Below, one piece after another: positions 35,185 to 43,176 of a DNA stretch of 43,176 bases (its first letter is position 1; each line of letters opens with the position of its first letter). Source of the stretch: Verrucomicrobiota bacterium (GTDB lineage Bacteria; Verrucomicrobiota; Verrucomicrobiia; Verrucomicrobiales; Akkermansiaceae); the NCBI GenBank assembly GCA_026397725.1, contig JAPLUI010000536.1:1-43176 (forward strand), written 5' to 3'. Below the pieces are notes generated by a model, which was given only the letters and a program-made list of their open reading frames with translations, had not been told where the DNA came from and searched no databases. A program made the position numbers and the translations under genes.

Positions 35185-35532
35185 ATGAACGAAAAACCCA
35201 CCGCTTTGCCAGGGGCGGCTGGTTCTAACGGAAATGACACGGCGGCACCGTCGGCCGGTTTCGGGCTGCCCGCCCCCATGGTGGGTGACGAGGTGTTGTT
35301 TGACAGCACCGGATTGAAGGCTGGCGTCCACTTTCCGGTTGATTGGTTGTTGTGGCGCGAACTGAAGACCCTGGAGCAATGCCTCGCCGATCACGCCGAG
35401 GGGCATCTGGAAGCACTCAAAACCCGGCGGCGGGAAACCGATCAATCCGAAGGGCTAGCACGGGGCATCATCACCCGCATGGAAAGCGTGCTTGGGCAAT
35501 TACCCGCCGCACTGCCTTTGATTCGCGCATAA
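35185..35532 (+). CDS. Small hypothetical protein
   Basis: A 115-aa frame from ATG 35185 (MNEKPTALPG). The first 40 residues are low-complexity, then come VGDEVLFDSTGLKAGVHFP and a predicted helical part with WRELKTLEQCLADHAEGHL and LARGIITRMESVLGQL. Composition is protein-like, but no family is recognised. Its last 91 bases overlap the 3' end of the convergent photolyase gene, which weakens the call. It may be cytoplasmic, as there is no signal peptide. If it is not real, the 330-bp gap between epimerase and photolyase holds nothing else. Confidence 0.45.
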   Translation: MNEKPTALPGAAGSNGNDTAAPSAGFGLPAPMVGDEVLFDSTGLKAGVHFPVDWLLWRELKTLEQCLADHAEGHLEALKTRRRETDQSEGLARGIITRMESVLGQLPAALPLIRA

Positions 35533-36974
35533 GACTCCAGCGCCATTTCGCGTGCAAACGCGTGGCTGACCACGGGGTGCGGGTAGTTGTGCCCAAGCTC
35601 GACTCCGGCGGCACGCATGCTTGCAGCCGGCGCGGCGTGCGGGCGATGCAGCCACTTGTCAGAAAGCTTTCCGAGTTCGGGGCACCACTTGCGGACATAG
35701 TCGCCGTGCGGGTCAAACTTCTCGCCCTGGCTGGTCGGATTGAAGACGCGGAAGTAGGGCGCGGCATCCGCCCCGCAGCCAGCACTCCATTGCCAGCCCA
35801 GCGTATTCTGCGCCAGATCGGCATCCACCAGCGTGTTCCAAAACCACCGCGCTCCCTCCTGCCAGGGCAGCAGCAGGTCCTTCACCAGAAAGCTCGCGAC
35901 GATCATCCGCACGCGATTGTGCATCCAGCCGGTGGTCCACAGCTCGCGCATCCCGGCGTCCACGATGGGAAAGCCGGTGCGGCCTTGCTGCCACGCGTGC
36001 AGCCACGCCGCGTCTTGATTCCACACAAACTTTTTGAAATCCGCACGCAACGGTTCGGTGGGGGTGTGCGGAAAGTGGAACAGCAAGTGGTGTGCGAATT
36101 CGCGCCAGCCGATTTCGGCGAGGAACTGCGAACCGCGCCATTGCTCGACAGGCAAACAGCGCTTCGACGCCAGCCGCCGCAACCCATGCCACACCTGGCG
36201 CGGGCTGATTTCACCGAAGTGCAGGTAGGGCGACAAGCGCGAGGTGCCGACGACATCCGGGCGATTCCGGTGGTCGGTGTAATCGTCGAAGGCTGTGGTA
36301 AGAAAACGGCCCAGATTGGCGGTTGCGCCCGCCTCGCCCGGCTGCCATGCGGCACCCAGTCCGTCCGCCCAATGCAGCTTCGGCTCAAGTTCCAGTTCCC
36401 CGAGTGCGAGCGACTTCGGCCACCTCGGCGGCGCGGGCAGAATTTTCGGTGCGGGCAACGGCTCGGCAGGGGCGGGCTTGGCGAGGCAGTGTTTCCAATA
36501 CGGCGTGAATACCTGAAACGGCTTGCCGCGCTGGTTCTGAATCATCCACGGTTCATGCAGCAGCGCGGCGTTGAAACTTTCCGCGCCGAGGCCGTCGCGG
36601 ACGAGCGCTTCCTGCACTTCGCGATCACGCTCCATGACGGCCGGCTCGTAGCGGCGATTCCAGAACACGGCCGTTGCGCCCGTTTCCTGCACCAGTACCC
36701 GCAAAGTTTCCAGCGCCGGTCCGCAGCGGATCACCAGCCGCGAGCCGAGCTGCCACAAGCTCTTGTCCAAAGCTGTTAGCGAATGATGCAGCCACCACAT
36801 CGACGCTCCACCCGGCGGCCAGTCGCCGTCTTCCTCCGGCGACCAGATGAACACGGGCACCACCGGTCCGCCGCGTTTCACCGCAGCCGCAAGCGCCGGA
36901 TGATCAGCGAGCCGCAGGTCCAGGCGCAGCCAAAGCAAGGTGGTCTGTTTCATTGCAGAGTGGATCTTTTTCAT
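35442..36974 (-). CDS. phrB: Cryptochrome/photolyase-family DNA photolyase
   Basis: A 510-aa flavoprotein that uses light to repair pyrimidine dimers. The N-terminal antenna domain starts LLWLRLDLRLADHPAL. The FAD-binding domain shows SRLSPYLHFGEISPRQVWH, QFLAEIGWREFAHHLLFH, GFPIVDAGMREL and TGWMHNRVRMIVASFL, then the core LGWQWSAGCGADAAPYFR and RVFNPTSQGEKFDP. These are class I CPD photolyase signatures. The ATG at 36974 overlaps the stop of the upstream regulator as ATGA, so the two are translationally coupled; an internal ATG at 36953 is less likely. The C-terminus extends about 20 residues past the usual end and overlaps the convergent small ORF. Control by the adjacent light-sensing regulator is likely. 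Confidence 0.93.
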   Translation of the reverse strand: MKKIHSAMKQTTLLWLRLDLRLADHPALAAAVKRGGPVVPVFIWSPEEDGDWPPGGASMWWLHHSLTALDKSLWQLGSRLVIRCGPALETLRVLVQETGATAVFWNRRYEPAVMERDREVQEALVRDGLGAESFNAALLHEPWMIQNQRGKPFQVFTPYWKHCLAKPAPAEPLPAPKILPAPPRWPKSLALGELELEPKLHWADGLGAAWQPGEAGATANLGRFLTTAFDDYTDHRNRPDVVGTSRLSPYLHFGEISPRQVWHGLRRLASKRCLPVEQWRGSQFLAEIGWREFAHHLLFHFPHTPTEPLRADFKKFVWNQDAAWLHAWQQGRTGFPIVDAGMRELWTTGWMHNRVRMIVASFLVKDLLLPWQEGARWFWNTLVDADLAQNTLGWQWSAGCGADAAPYFRVFNPTSQGEKFDPHGDYVRKWCPELGKLSDKWLHRPHAAPAASMRAAGVELGHNYPHPVVSHAFAREMALESYARIKGSAAGNCPSTLSMRVMMPRASPSD

Positions 36975-37927
36975 CGACTGAGCTTGCGGCTGCCCTTGTT
37001 AGGCGGCTTGCGCAAGTCTTCCAGGGTCGAACCCAGATGCGAGAGACTCTCGATCCGGACCGCTTCGATCTTCTTCAGCGCGGCACGGTAGGAGGGCATG
37101 GCGCGGCCGCCGACGAGCAGCACCGTTTGTGGCGGCAGAGCCTCCCGCAGGCGCTCCAACTCGCCTTCGAGTTGAGGATCGTCATCCGGATACACCAGAC
37201 TCAGGGCCACGGCGCGCGCCCGGCTGAGTTGTGCCGCACCGGCAATCTCGGCCGCCGGCAGGCTGGCCCCGAGGTAGGTGACGCGCCACCCGAAGTTCAC
37301 CGCCGTAGCCCCTACCAGCAGCGCACCCAGTTCATGGACCTGGCCTGCTGGGGTGGCCACGATCAGAACGGGCGCATGGGCCGGTGAGCCGAACGGCTTG
37401 ACCGCATTCCCCAGCACCACCCGGATCACCGCCGTGGCAAAATGTTCGTGGGCGGCCGTGATCTCCCCTGTGCGCCACAATTCACCGAGGGTTTGGGCCA
37501 GCGGAGCAATGAGGTGTTGCAGCAATCCCAGCGCACCCAGCACAGAGGCCGCACGCTTGAGGATCTCTTCCAACGCGGACGCATTGAGGGCCTTGATCGC
37601 AGTCACGCACTCATCAATGGATGGCGCGGATGCGGACGTTTCGGTCACGGGGCAGGCGGCGCGACCATTGCCAGTAACGGATTCGGTTACCAACTTGCGC
37701 AGCTTTTCCGTCGGCAACCGAGCCACTTGGCTGATTTTGTAGCCCGCTCGAGTCACCTCACGCAGCAAGTTCAGCCGTTCAATGTGCGACTTCGCGTAGA
37801 GGCGCCGGTTGGTCGGGGTCCGCAGCGGCTCCACCGCATTGTAGCGCTGCTCCCAGATTCGGATGACATGCATGCTCAGCCCGGTGAGACGGGAGACTAG
37901 TCGGATGGGATGGTTGGCGTCAGGCAT
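36971..37927 (-). CDS. CarH/LitR-like MerR regulator with B12-binding light sensor
   Basis: The start at ATG 37927 (MPDANHPIRLVSRLTG) places the MerR helix-turn-helix at the N-terminus as in CarH; the longer frame upstream is not coding-like. The product is 318 aa. Residues about 8-75 form the DNA-binding domain (IRIWEQRYNAVEPLRT, NRRLYAKSHIERL). The four-helix and B12 domains follow. LWRTGEITAAHEHF gives the W-x9-EH motif that shields adenosylcobalamin in CarH, and AGQVHELG contains the histidine expected as cobalt ligand. Known members repress DNA as tetramers in the dark and release it when light breaks the Co-C bond. It is coupled to a photolyase gene and divergent from a CIA30-fasciclin gene. 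Confidence 0.88.
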   Translation of the reverse strand: MPDANHPIRLVSRLTGLSMHVIRIWEQRYNAVEPLRTPTNRRLYAKSHIERLNLLREVTRAGYKISQVARLPTEKLRKLVTESVTGNGRAACPVTETSASAPSIDECVTAIKALNASALEEILKRAASVLGALGLLQHLIAPLAQTLGELWRTGEITAAHEHFATAVIRVVLGNAVKPFGSPAHAPVLIVATPAGQVHELGALLVGATAVNFGWRVTYLGASLPAAEIAGAAQLSRARAVALSLVYPDDDPQLEGELERLREALPPQTVLLVGGRAMPSYRAALKKIEAVRIESLSHLGSTLEDLRKPPNKGSRKLSR

Positions 37928-38080
37928 TTCCTGCACAGAGTCTCCACAATGTTGCGCATCGTGCAAGCGGAAATCTGGATTTCTCGCGCTTCCCGCCATG
38001 GATCGCATCTCCCATGGTTTGCCCAAATTCCGCGAATTTCCGCGACGCATGACACGGCGGCTACCCGTTTCTGAAAATAT

Positions 38081-38113
38081 TTCCACAATAATTCCACAAA
38101 TATTTGACATTCC
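38081..38113 (+). promoter_or_regulatory. Three 11-bp direct repeats overlapping a TTGACA box: candidate CarH operator
   Basis: Three consecutive 11-mers, TTCCACAATAA (38081-38091), TTCCACAAATA (38092-38102) and TTTGACATTCC (38103-38113), share TTnnACA at the same phase. The third contains a -35-like TTGACA (38104-38109). CarH operators described in Thermus are built of 11-bp repeats with consensus nTnTACAn, one overlapping the -35 element. The layout matches; the fourth consensus base does not. No good -10 was found at 17 bp (AAGTTG). The site lies in the divergent gap between carH-like (37927) and the CIA30-fasciclin gene (38210). Confidence 0.55.
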
Positions 38114-38209
38114 ACCAATTCGCGACAAGTTGCTCGCATGTTCGCTGACGGCGGGAGTGCCGAACGGACTTTCAAAACACAACCAAACAACCACACAGAA
38201 CCGAATACC

Positions 38210-39541
38210 ATGAAACAATATTACACCTCACGCACCTGGATGCTCACCACCGCGCTAGCCGGGATGTTGACACAAGCACCGCTGCGGGCGGCGCAAGAAG
38301 ACCTGGCGACTTTTGAAACCGCCGATTCCCTGAAACCGTGGACCTCTGTCAATGACGGAGTCATGGGCGGGGTGTCGAAGGGCGGATTCAAACGCACCGA
38401 GCAGGGGACTTTGATTTTCAGCGGCGAGCTGTCGCTGGCAAACAATGGCGGCTTTGCCTCCATTCGCACGGAAGAGCGCAAGCTCGACTTGTCGGGAATG
38501 TCCGCGATTGTCGTCAAGGCGCGGGGCGATGGGCGGACCTACTGGGTGGACCTGCGGGTGGCCGACCAAATGGGGGCCAGTTCTTACCGCGCGTTTCTCC
38601 CCACCACGGCGGGTGCATGGCAGGAAACCCGGATCCCGCTGGCGGATTTCAAGCTGCAAGCGTTCGGCCGCGCCCTCCCGTTCAAGGCCATCAATCCGGC
38701 GGCGGTCTCGTCGGTCGGATTCACGCTGGCGGACAAAAAGGCCGGCTCATTCTCGTTGGAAATCGAGTCGGTGAAGGCGACCGATGAGAAAGCCGCCCCT
38801 GCCACCGATGGGAAAGCCGCGGCCACCGTCACCAAGAGCGGCACAACCCTGGTGGATGTTGCCACGGCTGCCGGCGGCTTCAAGATCCTGCTGGCCGCAG
38901 CCACCGCTGCGGAGCTGGCCGGAGTGCTCGCGGGTGAGGGACCGCTCACGGTGCTGGCACCGACGGACGAGGCCTTTGCCAAGTTGCCCGCCGGAACCGT
39001 GGACAGCCTGTTGAAGCCCGAGAATCGCGAGCAACTGGTGGCCATTCTCAAGAACCACGTGATTGCCGGCCGAGTGACTTTGGCCAAAGCCCTCGAGGCA
39101 CGCGAGGGAACCACCTTGCAGGGCTCAAAGATCCCCGTTAGCTTCACCGCAGGGCGGGTGCGGATCGGTTCCGCGACGCTGGTGACGGCCGACATCGCGG
39201 CATCCAATGGCATCATCCATGTGATCGACCGGGTGCTGATTCCGGCGCCACCGGAAGCGGTCGCCTCAAGCCCAACCGGGCTGATCGAACTGGCCATCAA
39301 GCGTGGCGTGCCCTTGTTCAACAAGGGTGACGTGGCAGCATGTGCCGCGCTGTATGAGGTCACCTGCGAGGCGCTGCTCGTCATGAATGAAGTCACGGAA
39401 AAGTCCCGCAAGGAACTCGGCAAGTCTCTCATGGCGGCGCGTGCGGAGTCGTCACCCCGGAAGCAGGCCTGGATCCTGCGCGATGGGCTTGACCGCGCTT
39501 GGACGCGGCTGAAGAAAAGCGAGGTTGCCCAGGTGCGTTAG
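38210..39541 (+). CDS. Secreted CIA30-fasciclin fusion protein
   Basis: A 443-aa protein starting at ATG 38210, with a signal-like N-terminus (MLTTALAGMLTQAPLRAAQ). Residues about 25-185 are a CIA30 (NDUFAF1-type) domain: SLKPWTSVNDGVMGGVSKGG is the classic signature, followed by LSLANNGGFASIR and a DLRV strand. Residues about 215-345 are a fasciclin FAS1 domain (LTVLAPTDEAFAKLP, IIHVIDRVLIP). A helical tail of about 90 residues follows. Fasciclin domains mediate adhesion; bacterial CIA30 proteins are secreted and of unknown role. The divergent position next to a CarH-like regulator and photolyase suggests light induction, which is inference. Confidence 0.88.
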   Translation: MKQYYTSRTWMLTTALAGMLTQAPLRAAQEDLATFETADSLKPWTSVNDGVMGGVSKGGFKRTEQGTLIFSGELSLANNGGFASIRTEERKLDLSGMSAIVVKARGDGRTYWVDLRVADQMGASSYRAFLPTTAGAWQETRIPLADFKLQAFGRALPFKAINPAAVSSVGFTLADKKAGSFSLEIESVKATDEKAAPATDGKAAATVTKSGTTLVDVATAAGGFKILLAAATAAELAGVLAGEGPLTVLAPTDEAFAKLPAGTVDSLLKPENREQLVAILKNHVIAGRVTLAKALEAREGTTLQGSKIPVSFTAGRVRIGSATLVTADIAASNGIIHVIDRVLIPAPPEAVASSPTGLIELAIKRGVPLFNKGDVAACAALYEVTCEALLVMNEVTEKSRKELGKSLMAARAESSPRKQAWILRDGLDRAWTRLKKSEVAQVR

Positions 39542-39633
39542 TTTCTCTGTCCCGCAGGTGTGTGTTATTCAAATCCTGATTGAGTTGTCCGCTGACCTCG
39601 CCGATCCGCCGACCCATTGACCCGTTCGATATA

Positions 39634-42405
39634 TCATCCCGTCGTGCGCAGGCCTGAGGCGATCGCGTTGATCGTGAGCAACAAATCCGGCAGCAGTGCG
39701 TCGGCCTCCCGCTGGCGCTCGTTGGCGAGGAGTTCGCGCCAAGTGCGCAGCAGGGCGATCTGGCGGTGGTGGAGCACGCGCAGCGGGGCTTCGCGGATGT
39801 GGAGGGTCTTGGCCATGCGTGGCCGCCGCTCGGCCATTTCGCCATCGAACAACTCGCCCAGCAGCAGCCGGGTGCGGGTGAATTCGGCACTGATGAGGTC
39901 CATCAAGCGGCGCCGCAGCGCAGCGTCGGTCACCAGCGTGGAGTATTCGTGCATCAGCGCGGGATTGGCGGAGGTGAGGTTGGTTTCGACGTTGGTGAGG
40001 ACGTAGCTGAGGAAGGTTGATCGCGGTAACGCTTCCTTGAAGGCGGCGAAGCCCGCGGGGTCGTCGTGGCGCAGGGCTTCAAGGGCGGATCCGACCCCGA
40101 ACCAGCCCGGCAGATAGAAGCGGGCCTGGGTCCAGGAAAAGACCCACGGGATGGCGCGCAGGTCGGCAATGGAGTGGCCGTGCTTGCCGCTGCGCCGGGC
40201 CGGCCGCGAGCCGATGCGGGAGTTTTCGAGAGCGTCAATCGGCGTGGTCTGGCGGTAGAAGTCGATGAAACCTTCAGCTTGCAGCAGTTGCCGGTAGGCG
40301 GCTTGGCTGGCGGCGGCGAGCCCGGGCATGAAGGCCTGGCAGGGATCCTGATAGGGGACGCCGTGGCGATGCCGGCCGGTGGTTACTGCGGCACCGGCGA
40401 GCAGCAACTCCAGATTGTAGGTGGCGCTGGCCAGATTGGCATACTTTTGCGAGATGGTTTCACCTTGTTCGGTCATGCGGAACTGGCCGGACATCGCCCC
40501 GTGGGGGAGCGCGGCCATGAACCAGTGGGTGGGTCCCGCCCCGCGCGAAATCGTACCGCCACGGCCGTGGAAAAAGCGCAGGGCGACGCCACGTTGCCGG
40601 CCGGTGGCGGTGAGGGCTTCCTCGGCTTGGTGGAGCGCCCACAACGAGGCGAGGATGCCGCAATCCTTGTTGGAGTCCGAGTAGCCGAGCATGACCTGCT
40701 GGCTCGCAACACCCGCGTTACCGGCGGCGCGGAAGCTCCGGCTGCGGCGGGTGAACGGATGATCGAGAAAGGCCGCGAGGATTGCGGGCGAGCGGGAGAG
40801 GTCGTCCAGAGTTTCGAACAAGGGCACGATTTCCAAAGGGCAGGCGAGACCGCCAGCGGTGGGCTCCATCAGGCCCGCCTCGCGGGCGAGCAGATAGACG
40901 CCGAGCAGATCGGATAGCTCGCGGGTCATGGAGACGATCAGGGCACCCAGCCCGGCATTGCCCCAAGTCCGCCGATGGCAGGCCAGCACGCGGTAGCAAT
41001 CGAGCACGGCGGCGGTTTCCGGTCCGGCAACGACGTTTTCATGGAGAAACGGCCGCGTTGAGCCGAGTTCGAGGTTGAGCAAGGCAATCCGCCGGGCCTC
41101 GGGCCAACTGGCGTAGTTGCCGCCATCGGGCACCCCGGCGGCGGCGAGGAGTTGGGCAATCGCCCGGTCGTGAAACTCCGAGTTCTGGCGGATGTCGAGC
41201 GTCGCCAGATGGAAGCCGAACATGTCGATCTTATGGCGCAGCGGGCGGATGGTTTGTTCGTCAATGAGCTGGCAACCCGCCTCGCAGAGGGTTCTTGCCA
41301 GCAGGTCGAGATCGGCGGATAGGTGGGCGGGCGAGGCGTAGCCGGGCTTGCCACCGGCTTGTTGCCTGAGCCGCAGGGCCATGAGTTTGGCGAATTGCCG
41401 CCAGGGTTCTTCGGCATGGCGCTCAAGGATTTCCCGCGTGGCGGCGGTTTCGGCCAGTTCGCCGGTCAGCTCGTCCAAGCGGGCCAGGAGGTCTTCCGGC
41501 ACCGGGGTCAGATAGCGGGAAAGGGTGAGCTGCGAGGAGAGTTTTTCCAGTTCGCCCTGGAGCAACTCGAACGCGGCCTGCCGCAGTTGCTGTAGGGCCG
41601 TCGCCGTGACTTGCGAAGTGACCAGCGGATGGCCGTCGCGGTCGCCGCCGATCCAGGTGCCAAAGGAAAGCCGCGGGATGTTGCCGGCCGCACGCAGCGC
41701 CTCCAGCGGGTAGCCGGCATCTCCCCACGCCTCGGTAAAATGCGCGTCGAGCCGGTTCACGGCGGCAGGGAACAGGTCGCGAAGGTAGTGGATCGCGTGG
41801 CGGAGTTCGCTGGTGATGTCCGGCCGGACCAGGTGGATTTCGGCGGTGTGCCACAGGGTTTCCAGCGTGGCGGCGATGCGACCCCGCAGCCGGCGGCGTT
41901 CGCGCTCGGTGTATTTGGGGTTCTCGCTGCGGACGAGGTCGTCGTAAAGCGCGCGGTAACGTTCGCCGACGCTGGTGCGCTTGGCCTCGGTGGGATGGGC
42001 GGTCAGCACGGCTTCAACGTGGACGTCGTGCAGCACGGCAAGGATCTGGTCAGGGGCGAGGCCGAGCGCGCGGAGATCGCGCAAGGCTTGATGCCACAAG
42101 CCGCGGATGGATTCGGTGCCGAAAACCTTCTCGCGCTCGCGGCGAATGGCGGCGGCGACGCGTTCCTCGACCATGTTGAGCAGTTGGAACCCGATCAAGT
42201 AGAGCTGCGGGATGCCAGCCGGCGGATGGTCCTCGATCGGGACCGTTCCCGCCCATGGCAAATACGGGATCAGTGCTCCTTCGCCGGTCGATTTCAATGC
42301 GTCGCCGAGGCATCCGATGAGAAACGCGAGCGTTTCGTCGATGAGTTCAAACCCCTCGAAGCGGAGTTGTTCGCGGGTTGGATGCGGGATGGAGGTTGCG
42401 GTCAT
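39634..42405 (-). CDS. ppc: Phosphoenolpyruvate carboxylase
   Basis: A 923-aa protein, similar in length to other bacterial PEP carboxylases (E. coli 883 aa). It converts PEP and bicarbonate to oxaloacetate to refill the TCA cycle. VLTAHPTEAKRTS (about residue 135) holds the catalytic His, GYSDSNKDCGILAS lies at about 572 and FHGRGGTISRGAGP at about 613. The C-terminus ends SGLRTTG, close to the usual NTG end. The start is ATG 42405; a TTG at 42417 would add four residues. The ATG overlaps the stop of the upstream decayed ORF as ATGA. It is convergent with the fasciclin gene, with 92 bases between and no clear terminator. Confidence 0.95.
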   Translation of the reverse strand: MTATSIPHPTREQLRFEGFELIDETLAFLIGCLGDALKSTGEGALIPYLPWAGTVPIEDHPPAGIPQLYLIGFQLLNMVEERVAAAIRREREKVFGTESIRGLWHQALRDLRALGLAPDQILAVLHDVHVEAVLTAHPTEAKRTSVGERYRALYDDLVRSENPKYTERERRRLRGRIAATLETLWHTAEIHLVRPDITSELRHAIHYLRDLFPAAVNRLDAHFTEAWGDAGYPLEALRAAGNIPRLSFGTWIGGDRDGHPLVTSQVTATALQQLRQAAFELLQGELEKLSSQLTLSRYLTPVPEDLLARLDELTGELAETAATREILERHAEEPWRQFAKLMALRLRQQAGGKPGYASPAHLSADLDLLARTLCEAGCQLIDEQTIRPLRHKIDMFGFHLATLDIRQNSEFHDRAIAQLLAAAGVPDGGNYASWPEARRIALLNLELGSTRPFLHENVVAGPETAAVLDCYRVLACHRRTWGNAGLGALIVSMTRELSDLLGVYLLAREAGLMEPTAGGLACPLEIVPLFETLDDLSRSPAILAAFLDHPFTRRSRSFRAAGNAGVASQQVMLGYSDSNKDCGILASLWALHQAEEALTATGRQRGVALRFFHGRGGTISRGAGPTHWFMAALPHGAMSGQFRMTEQGETISQKYANLASATYNLELLLAGAAVTTGRHRHGVPYQDPCQAFMPGLAAASQAAYRQLLQAEGFIDFYRQTTPIDALENSRIGSRPARRSGKHGHSIADLRAIPWVFSWTQARFYLPGWFGVGSALEALRHDDPAGFAAFKEALPRSTFLSYVLTNVETNLTSANPALMHEYSTLVTDAALRRRLMDLISAEFTRTRLLLGELFDGEMAERRPRMAKTLHIREAPLRVLHHRQIALLRTWRELLANERQREADALLPDLLLTINAIASGLRTTG

Positions 42406-42876
42406 GGACGGAGCCAATTGAGCACAAACCGGGACAAATGCGAATCGACTTTGCGGGTCAAGCGCCTGGCTCGCTCCACGGGCAGGCGGGCCACGCCGAG
42501 AAAGCTCACGCGGTCCGTGCCGTCGATCACCTCCAGCCGTGCCTTGCCTGCGGCGTCGCCATCGAGCGGTTCGACCTGAGCGCAGAGGGCGTTGATCGCA
42601 TCCGCGTTCGGATACATCAGCCCCAGTGCATGGAAGCCGAGGCTCGCGGCGTTTTGCGGGAACTCACGGCACCGCAAAGGGGCCGCTTCGGTGCCCGCCT
42701 AAAACAGCACCAGGTGCCCACGATTCGTCACCGCCAGGTCCACCGCGGCGTAGTGGCCGTGGTTGAACTGCTTGATGGCCGGATCGGTCACACTCGGCGC
42801 GAATAAGACCCGCTGCTGCACGGCTGACGCGGTGCCCGCAAAAATGGGGGCCAGCAACACGGCGGAGCGGAGGGCA
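42402..42876 (-). pseudogene. Decayed secreted hydrolase-family protein, copy 2
   Basis: A minus-strand frame lacking a proper start contains a signal-like stretch (LLAPIFAGTASA), then AVQQRVLFAPSVTDPAIKQF and LAVTNRGHLVLF. An in-frame TAG (at about 42699-42701) interrupts it where copy 1 reads LLPGTG. Beyond the stop the same frame continues as FPQNAASLGFHALGLMYPNAD and KARLEVIDGTDRVSFLGVAR, then ends LNWLRP at 42402. The order suits an alpha/beta-hydrolase-like secreted enzyme, but the catalytic region is missing. A nonsense mutation plus deletions make it non-functional. Its last codon overlaps the ppc start. Confidence 0.6.
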
Positions 42877-43036
42877 TTGCCAACAAATCAGCTAAGTGGG
42901 CTTCGAGCACGCCGCCGCTCTGGTAGCTGTGGTTCGCGGCGATGGCACGCATCCCAAGGAGTTTGCCAGTGCCGGGTTCATGAATGGTCACGCGCGTGCC
43001 GATGAGTTCCGCGTCTTTCACGCCGCTGAACTTCAC
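42877..43036 (-). pseudogene. Fragment resembling an ASPIC/UnbV domain
   Basis: A frame entered at GTG 43036, with an in-frame TGA just upstream, gives GVKDAELIGTRVTIHEPGTG and MRAIAANHSYQSGGVLEAHL. The pattern IGTRV ... R ... SYxSGG ... H resembles ASPIC/UnbV domains found in CRTAC1-like repeat proteins. It then runs into the decayed hydrolase sequence. It appears to be a fragment joined to unrelated DNA. From 43037 to the window end I see nothing I can support. Confidence 0.4.
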
Positions 43037-43176
43037 ATGGTCTTTTCATTTGATTGATTTTCCGTTGATCAGGGAAATTGCCGGGACTGTGGAGTGAGCG
43101 CATTTTTCGAAAATCATGGGCCAGGAGAGGGGGACTCCCTGCCGGAATCGCACCGAGATGAGCGCCACCCGCAGGA

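Noticed and set aside
35343..36779. A 478-codon plus-strand frame opposite the photolyase
   Set aside because: The minus strand holds the complete set of photolyase signatures; the plus frame is their shadow.
37928..38218. 97-codon N-terminal extension of the CarH-like frame
   Set aside because: It would cover the operator-like repeats, reads as non-coding, and would place a long extra segment before the MerR domain.
40066..42579. Long plus-strand frames opposite ppc
   Set aside because: PEP carboxylase motifs are complete on the minus strand; the plus frames are Gly/Arg-rich shadows.

Overview
The window (about 62% GC by eye) most resembles a free-living, polysaccharide-degrading member of the Verrucomicrobiota or a close PVC relative. 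The evidence is the gene content: very large secreted proteins with autotransporter-associated beta-strand repeats, a hydrazine-synthase-alpha-like (HzsA-related) two-haem protein, a GH127-type arabinofuranosidase, a RhaT-type sugar symporter beside uroporphyrinogen-decarboxylase-like enzymes, and a sialate-O-acetylesterase-type giant esterase. Shine-Dalgarno sites are mostly weak, so several starts rest on family fit. The lineage is an inference; no rRNA or tRNA gene was seen.

Layout. 1-759 (-): N-terminal part of a GH20 hexosaminidase cut by the window edge. 1244-4930 (+): a modular secreted adhesin-like protein, followed by an array of GC-rich palindromes (5004-5435). 5517-7601 (+): GH127. 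7676-7817: a palindromic cluster of 14-bp repeats between convergent genes. 7831-10284 (-): an XhoI/PaeR7I-like restriction-modification pair whose genes abut exactly. 10442-10818 (-): an AbrB/MazE-type antitoxin coupled to a broken Doc toxin. 11077-13407 (+): HzsA-related protein. 13466-17508: a decayed stretch with a frameshifted unknown gene, gene fragments, two different repeat clusters, an orphan AbiEii-like nucleotidyltransferase and a truncated hydrolase copy. 17586-20892 (+): a tight operon of URO-D-like protein, RhaT-like symporter and second URO-D-like protein. 20900-23395 (+): an AIPR anti-phage-type protein followed by truncated pieces of an OLD-type ATPase, RadC and a DNA methyltransferase. 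23449-29531 (+): two tandem paralogues joining a NodB polysaccharide deacetylase to beta-strand repeats. 29742-33848 (-): a 1368-aa modular esterase. 34193-35110 (-): TIGR01777 epimerase. 35442-37927 (-): CarH/LitR-like B12 photoreceptor regulator coupled to a photolyase. 38210-39541 (+): CIA30-fasciclin protein divergent from carH. 39634-42405 (-): PEP carboxylase. 42402-43036 (-): gene debris.

How the genes fit together. The secreted glycosidases, deacetylases and esterase point to attack on decorated plant, algal or animal-type glycans. They share modules: a roughly 215-aa beta-rich domain occurs twice in the adhesin and once in the esterase, and an Ig-like DUF5018-type domain occurs in the adhesin, one deacetylase and the esterase. 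The URO-D/RhaT/URO-D operon could import a sugar and remove methyl groups from it, since both enzymes carry the H-x-C zinc signature of corrinoid methyltransferases. The carH-phr/CIA30-FAS1 locus looks like a light-response module, with three 11-bp repeats laid out as in known CarH operators and the third overlapping a TTGACA box. The remaining loci are a patchwork of intact and broken defence genes.

The most interesting items are the CarH-type operator and its divergent CIA30-fasciclin target, the URO-D/RhaT/URO-D operon, the NodB/beta-strand-repeat fusion pair, the fact that all four 8-nt G/C runs noticed lie at the 5' ends of secreted-protein genes, two inverted-repeat clusters of similar design, and the mosaic of truncated defence genes.
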